DNA of 64,000 bases, taken from assembly GCA_018417955.1 (NCBI GenBank), contig JACTVC010000030.1:124001-188000 (forward strand), read 5' to 3'. This document shows positions 58,843-64,000 of the stretch, one piece after another (position 1 is the first letter of the stretch; every line of letters begins with the position of its first letter). This DNA is from Laccaria trichodermophora. Taxonomy: Eukaryota; Basidiomycota; Agaricomycetes; Agaricales; Hydnangiaceae. The notes beneath the pieces were generated by a model. The model was not told the origin of the DNA. It did no database searches and worked only from the letters and a program-made list of their open reading frames with translations. A program made the translations under genes and the position numbers.

Positions 58843-60664
58843 AATTTTTTGGCACTGAAACAGTACAAATGACTTCAAGATGATCACCACAACTAGGAAG
58901 ACCACAACTGAAAAGACCTCGGAATCACAATCAAAAAAATTAGTGCAGTTTATTCCTAAACCTATACAAAAAGTACAACACACAAACGACAACTAGATCA
59001 ACGGCGCAGCGGTGAAGGAACCTGGCAGATAACAATGAAGAAGCAGCAGATTAGAATGGCCTTCAGGGCAAGACAAGACAAGACAAGGACTGTCAAGTGA
59101 GAACGACTGACGAACGAAAAACCACAGCAGCAGGTGACCACACTTCAGGACGACAGGTGGGATTTCGTCAAGCAAGAACGCCCGACGAAAGACGATGAAG
59201 TCCACAGCGGCGAGCGACCGCGCTTCAGGGTGCAAGACGAGACGAGAAAAGATTGATTTAAGCGAAGAGACCCGACGGATGCGATGGTGATGCCAACCGC
59301 AGCAGATGGACATGTACATCGGAGGTCAAAAGTTTCGTCAAGCAAGAACATTGACGAACGACAGTGATGCCCACAAACAGTGAGTGACCGCGCTTCAGGA
59401 CGTGAAAGGGTATAACAAAAGAAAAAGTTTTGTCATGCGAAGACGCTTGACGGTGAAGCTACATCAGCGAATTGGAACGCACTTCAAAGCTTTACACGAA
59501 TCATTCTTCCAAACGCCCAGAGGTCCGCGGGTTGTTGGAGGATTGCGACCTACAACAATGACAAAATAAGCCCCCGAAAAAACACACATTGAATACGTGC
59601 CGTTTAGCTTTCAAAGTCAAGGTCAAGCTCTGACCCCGATCCGAGAAGACATGAATGACTCCATTCCGAGTTCTGACTCTGACCCCGATTCAAGTTCTCA
59701 CTCCAACGTCATCTTGCAATCCATTAGAGCGCTTGACAAGCCTGCCCCATTACCGCGCTTTTTGGTTCTTCGTCCTCTTCTTTTTTCGTCGGGAGCTGGA
59801 GGCCTGGTCGAGGTTGGAGGGCGTACTGTCGCGATTGGGCCGTATGAAGGGTGAGTTGTTGAGGCGGAATTGGGTGGAGCGCGGGTCGTCAAGCACCCGT
59901 CAAGGGTCGCAGAACGTGGGGTGATGGGCACGGAGGGCGCCTTGTGGATGGATGCGAAGGGCGGGTTGTCCATGGGATGAAGGGGAGGTTTCCCAGGGGA
60001 CAAAAGAAAAGTCTTTCGATTGTGCTGAGGGTTGCAGAGATTGCAACTTGTTGACGGACGTGGGTGGAGGGTTGTTATCGGCACGGAAAGCTGAGGCAGC
60101 TTGGGGATATGTAGCTGTTTCTGCTGCAAACCGAAGAGGTCGGGTCTGACGAGCTATGTTGTCTGGATGTGGTAGCTACATTCCCAGTGAATGGGAATCC
60201 CCAAGGGACAGGCATCCGAACAGTTGGGCTCTTTGTCGAATCTCCAGTTCCTTGCGATGGTCTTCTCTTGTTGAAAGTGTGTGTGTTGCGGGAGGAGGGA
60301 GCGGGATCGTGCTAGATTTCATCGAGAGTGCCGACGAACTGACCGGATACGAAGACTAGGCATGACGCGTGACGTCCTGCGCGACGTTCGTTTTCTGAGA
60401 GACAAAAACTCCAGCATTTCGATCGCTGGTATGTTTTACGACGATATGGGGCAGATGGCGAAGGCGTTGCGTAGTAGGAGGAGCGACCACCAACGAGCTT
60501 GATTTCCCCGAACTTTGGGAGGGAATTAGATTTGAGTGTGAGGACTGGGAATGACTCGTGGCCGGAGTCTTTACGTTAGAGTGCGCGACACGCAGGTTGT
60601 GACTGCAGCAGGAAGCCTGAGATGGGCGTACGGGTGCTTGGACTAGGCCCGAAAGGCACGTGGG
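58843..60664. repeat. Shared module (R), uninterrupted copy
   Basis: Collinear with 21199-21367, 29951-30263 and 35313-36729 taken together, so it is the empty-site counterpart for both LTR elements (gypsy junction near 59003, copia junction near 59315). CpG is abundant here. No conserved ORF. Confidence 0.8.
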
Positions 60665-61262
60665 GAGGAGGAGGGGTAGATAGGTTATAAGCGGATCGGA
60701 GACGGCCTTGCCGCATGCCGGGCTGTTGGTGGGGTTGAGGTTGAAATGGAGAAGGTGGAGAGACGATAAGAGATGGGAGAAGCGGCATTCATGGACCAGT
60801 AGGCCCGAGGAAAGGCCTTTGAGGGCCTGATAGAGGAGCGAATACCGTCGAGTGAGAGTATCATTCCGTTTGCTCGTGCAGCAGTTTATACGCTCTGCAA
60901 CTCCGCGGGTGGGGTACGGTCTGCTCGGTGGTGGGTAGACTGTAGCCATAGAGTCCGCTAGCTCATTCAAGGGCTTCCACCCGAAATTAGCCTTCCCTTG
61001 GGTTATCGCAAAAAAACAATACGCACCACTGTCTTCGTCATCTCCATCTCGTTCTCCCGTAACTTTCCCACTCTTACTAATCGACACAATGGCAGCCCCA
61101 TCCTCTTTGCGACTACACCCAAACTCTTCAAGATCATCTCCGTTCGCCGATCAGCGGGCTTATCGTACCGCGGGGTAGGCACATCTGAGAAAGGACCGCG
61201 TTCGTAGATGGAAAGGAGGGTGACGAGGTGCGATAGGAAGGGGTCCGCGAGTCGTCGCCATG
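60665..61262 (-). pseudogene. Kinase 5' fragment, copy C
   Basis: Minus-strand copy of kinase exon 1, intron 1 and part of exon 2. ATG is present near 61262, but four extra bases (tcgc) after the sixth-odd codon shift the frame (atggcgacgac-tcgc-ggacccc). Exon 1 otherwise reads LVTLLSIYERGPFSDVPTPRYDKPAD. The exon 2 part ends in NSPACGKAVSDPLI, as in copies A and B. Confidence 0.8.
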
Positions 61263-61718
61263 GATGTTGTTCACCGAAATAGTGGTGGGAGCAGAAGTAG
61301 AGCAAGTATGCGCGTGTCGCCTCGCATTCGATTTCTCACCCTCGATTGGACTAGGATAACACTCATTCTTGGTCGTATTCAGAAACCCCTGAGGATAAAG
61401 ACTTCGATATCGCTTCGATGCTGATCCTGACCAAACATAACTTAGTTGCCTGGATCCCGCGTCCAAGCAGCTCGTACCATCCCGGGCCACGCTCAACTCT
61501 TCAGAGACAGAGGCTCGAGCGGCCGGGTTTTTCATATGCTCTCTGGCCGGCCTGCTTTCTTGGGAACACTGCGTCACAGGAAAAGCCATCATGTGGGTAA
61601 AATTGTAATTTAGATATAACGACAATTTAAATACGTTGCAACGAATGCGCGACGTAGCTGCAGTAAGACCTCCTTAGGCGAAACCATCGTCAGGACAATA
61701 GGATCGATCCGCAACGAC

Positions 61719-61761
61719 GTCGCCACCGCCGAGTGGTCTAAAAGGCGCTGGTGCGACTAAG
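61719..61761 (+). other. Class II tRNA-like 5' half, copy 3
   Basis: The best preserved of three: gtcgccac, then gccgagtggtctaaaaggc (a perfect GCC/GGC D-stem), then gctggtgcgactaag. The 3' half is missing. The flanking 61500-61700 shares blocks (cttgctttcttgg, cgacgtag(g/c)tgcagtaag) with the receptor upstream regions, yet no receptor follows. Confidence 0.4.
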
Positions 61762-61769
61762 TTGGTTGG

Positions 61770-62482
61770 GCTTCACAACTTTTGGCGAGGAATGTATGAC
61801 CGGATACGAAGACTGGACATGCTGGGAGGCAGGAAGCATGACATCCTTCGCAACGTCGTTTTCTGAAAGGCATAAATTCGAGCTTTTCGATCGATTGTAA
61901 AGCGCGAAACTGGCGTAGGCTTGCCCACACCGGCATCCATCGGTTCCCGAGTCGTTCTGGCCCAATTGTCGTGCCATACAAGACCCTTTCAGCTTTCTAA
62001 ATTTCCACCATTACCGTGGCATATCCCGTCACCGGCCTAGAACCGCCCATCAGTATGAAACCCAAAAAATAACGCATGGCACATACCAGAGTCCCCAATC
62101 CACCACTCCCATTCATTTTCAAATTCGAACCATCCCTATCCATCTTCATCTTCGTGGTCTTCGCAAGAACTGTGCTCTCGGTCGTCCACATCCCCATCGG
62201 CAAGACAGCCAAAGTGCTGAGGATTGTCTCGGTTTGGCAGGCAGCTGGACTGTGGAGTCTTGGCCTAGATTAGGCGCCTAGTTGGTAGAGGGACAGGTGC
62301 GTGCAGTACGGGTTACCGCCTGAGGACGTTGATGGTGGAGGTCGTGATGGCTGCAAGCGTTGAACGTTGAACGCTAGAATATTGAAGCCTAAACAGACGG
62401 GCTCGCGGAGAGTCGCCTGCGGGGACAAATACATCTATCCTGCTTTCGCCACCTTCTAATATTCGCACTACCTTTCCGTTGA
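61770..62482. other. Mosaic segment before the kinase copy
   Basis: 61780-61900 repeats part of the shared module (tgaccggatacgaagac, tgctgggaggcaggaagcatgacatcc also at 38170-38225). From 61980 to 62270 a minus frame (62212-61997: MGMWTTESTVLAKTTKMKMDRDGS...) is unassigned. Just before the kinase copy, a minus frame reads GKVVRILEGGESRIDVFVPAGDS and fuses in frame to kinase exon 9 at about 62483; its source is not recognised. Confidence 0.4.
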
Positions 62483-64000
62483 GGGCGACAGTTGTCGTCG
62501 CCTCTGAAATGGGTCGCCCTTGATCTGCTAGATTAGACGCCATTTTCTGCAAAAGAGACATTAGACACGGCCAAGAGGAAGGCAGAAGAAAGAATTACAT
62601 TGACGTTTCTCGTTAAGTCGGCCCACGTCCCTTGGACACCTTCAACCCTGGCTTGACCACCCAAAATGCCTTGAGTTCCCGCTTCCAGCGCTACTCGGGT
62701 TACTTCTGATGCGAATGCTGATAACTGGTCTACCATAAAGTTGACGGTGCCTAGAGAAAACGGGGATCAGTCTCAATGCTCGGGCAAGTGAGGAAACGCC
62801 CACCTTTCAAAGTCGACATTTCACCCTCCACCGAGATTTTGATCTTCTGGGTTAGATCCCCGCGAGCCACAGCGGTGGTAACCTTGGCTATCGAGCGCAC
62901 TTGATCTGTTAGCGATGAGCACATTCTATTTACCTGTGAGACGGCGCAGTGGTCAGTACGTGTAGGAAGATAAGATAAGGATGGAGATGACCAGCAAAGG
63001 CGCGTAGAGAGATAAGGAGAGGGCAAAGGTGGGTCAGGCCGACCTGATGAAGGAGGGGTGCAAGCGAAGGACGGTGGGTCACAGTAGAAAGGAGCAACAA
63101 GTCATGGGAACATAAACGAGGAAGGAAAAGACAAAAGTTTGGAAACCTCGTAAGAGGTGTGGAACGACAATGAAAGTAAGCCCAACAACGCCTAAACACG
63201 AAGCGCAACAAAAGGAAGGAGAGAAGGGAGGCGAAGGACACTGGGTCATAGTAGAGGGGAGCAAAATGTGATGAGAACAAAAACGAGGAAGAAAGTGGGG
63301 GGAAAAGGCCAAAGGTTTGAGAACGTCGTAGGAGACATGAAACGACGATGAAGGGGAGACCAATGACGCCTAAACACGAAGCCCGACACAAGAAAAGAAG
63401 AAAAGAAAAGAAAACACACATTCCGAACCAACTCAAACCAAACTCCCTCGACATCCGGTACATGCGCCTGACCTCCCAATTTGCCTTGACTTCCGACTTC
63501 GAGTGTTACACGTGTGACTTCTGCTGCCAGTGCCCGTAGTCTGACGGACCGTTAGTGTTAGATTTAACGGTGAGTTCAAAGAATAAGAAAAACATGGAGC
63601 AGAAAAGGCTCATCAAACACCCAAAAACAGAAAGGTGGTCGCCTCATAACACGTCGCCTCCTTTCCTTTGCACCATTCGACGCACCCTTTGCCGCTCCAG
63701 CCAAGAAAGAAGCTCACCTAACGACCATATCATTAACCGTATTCTTCCAATCCAAAATTTCGCCCCTGGCATCGACCTCGATCTGCTTCGACAAATCGCC
63801 AAGCGCGACTGCTTTCGTTACTTTTGCAATTGATCGGACCTAGAAAAGGAAGGTTTATTAGGATCAATTCAAGTCTAGAGCGGATGAGTGGGTGAGGGTG
63901 AGAGGGAGGAGGAAGACAGAATGTGAAGGAGGAAGGGCATGCCAAAGAAGCGGAGAATGAAGGGGAAAGATGGGGATGATAAGAGGGAGGAAGGGGTGAC
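62483..64000 (-). pseudogene. Kinase exons 9-5 copy, continues past window
   Basis: About 1.5 kb nearly identical to 11461-13000, introns included. Exon copies: 9' (truncated) 62546-62483, 8' 62750-62599, 7' 62933-62804, 6' 63540-63420, 5' 63839-63718, all the same length as in the intact gene except exon 9. Offset is 51,022 bp at exon 9 and exactly 51,000 bp at exon 5. Exons 8'-5' have no stops, and few residues differ (for example LEVGTQG to LEAGTQG). The HAMP region is cut at 62483, so the copy lacks HAMP 5 onward, HisKA and receiver. The 5' half lies beyond the window. It may be transcribed, but cannot be a complete kinase. Confidence 0.85.

Overview
The window looks like a chromosome segment from an Agaricomycete-type basidiomycete (mushroom-forming fungus). 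The evidence is genes with many short spliceosomal introns (about 45-65 nt), a fungal KRE6/SKN1-type cell-wall protein, a fungal group III (Nik1/Os-1 type) hybrid histidine kinase, NB-ARC/TPR receptors, and a KDZ-type transposon gene with the cysteine-cluster (CxC5/CxC6) architecture known from Agaricomycetes. Exon structures were worked out by hand from reading-frame continuity, splice signals and family conservation.

Layout. 1-5.1 kb: sparse sequence with a possible small gene, a 266-aa three-exon gene of unknown function, a broken MFS transporter and a small TA-flanked MITE. 5.16-7.59 kb: an intact 9-exon KRE6/SKN1-like gene (663 aa). 8.2-14.65 kb, minus strand: an intact 22-exon group III hybrid histidine kinase (1377 aa, about seven HAMP modules, HisKA, HATPase, receiver). 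It is head-to-head with a 1225-aa NB-ARC receptor at 16.26-20.05 kb carrying 16 nearly identical 42-aa TPR units. 21.1-61.4 kb is mostly repeats. It holds a Ty3/gypsy element (21.37-29.95 kb) with a hairpin MITE inside its gag; a Ty1/copia element (30.27-35.31 kb); decayed pieces of the 5' end of the kinase gene; a second, frameshifted receptor with 10 TPR units (41.55-44.70 kb); more MITEs; a SINE-like element; and a 6.1-kb terminal-inverted-repeat transposon (52.50-58.63 kb) with three gene-sized coding regions, one KDZ-like. A tRNA-Glu(CTC) gene with an intron lies at 58.74 kb. From 62.48 kb to the window end, kinase exons 9 to 5 are repeated with their introns, offset by about 51.0 kb from the intact gene.

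How it fits together. The repeats are not random. Left to right the order is: kinase, class II tRNA-like half, NB-ARC receptor, tRNA-Glu copy, a shared module ending in kinase 5' exons; then kinase exon 5, tRNA-like half, receptor 2, tRNA-Glu relic, (transposons), tRNA-Glu, shared module with kinase 5' exons, tRNA-like half; then kinase exons 9-5. I read this as a decayed tandem or segmental amplification of a kinase-receptor unit, later loaded with transposons. One shared-module copy (58.7-61.4 kb) is uninterrupted and shows where the gypsy and copia elements entered the other copy. CpG is scarce in the transposons and in the receptor gene bodies but common in the KRE6 and kinase genes. LTR differences and three TGA codons fit cytosine-methylation decay. 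The strongest leads are the kinase-receptor array, the TPR copy-number change (16 versus 10 units), and the CpG boundary inside both receptor genes.
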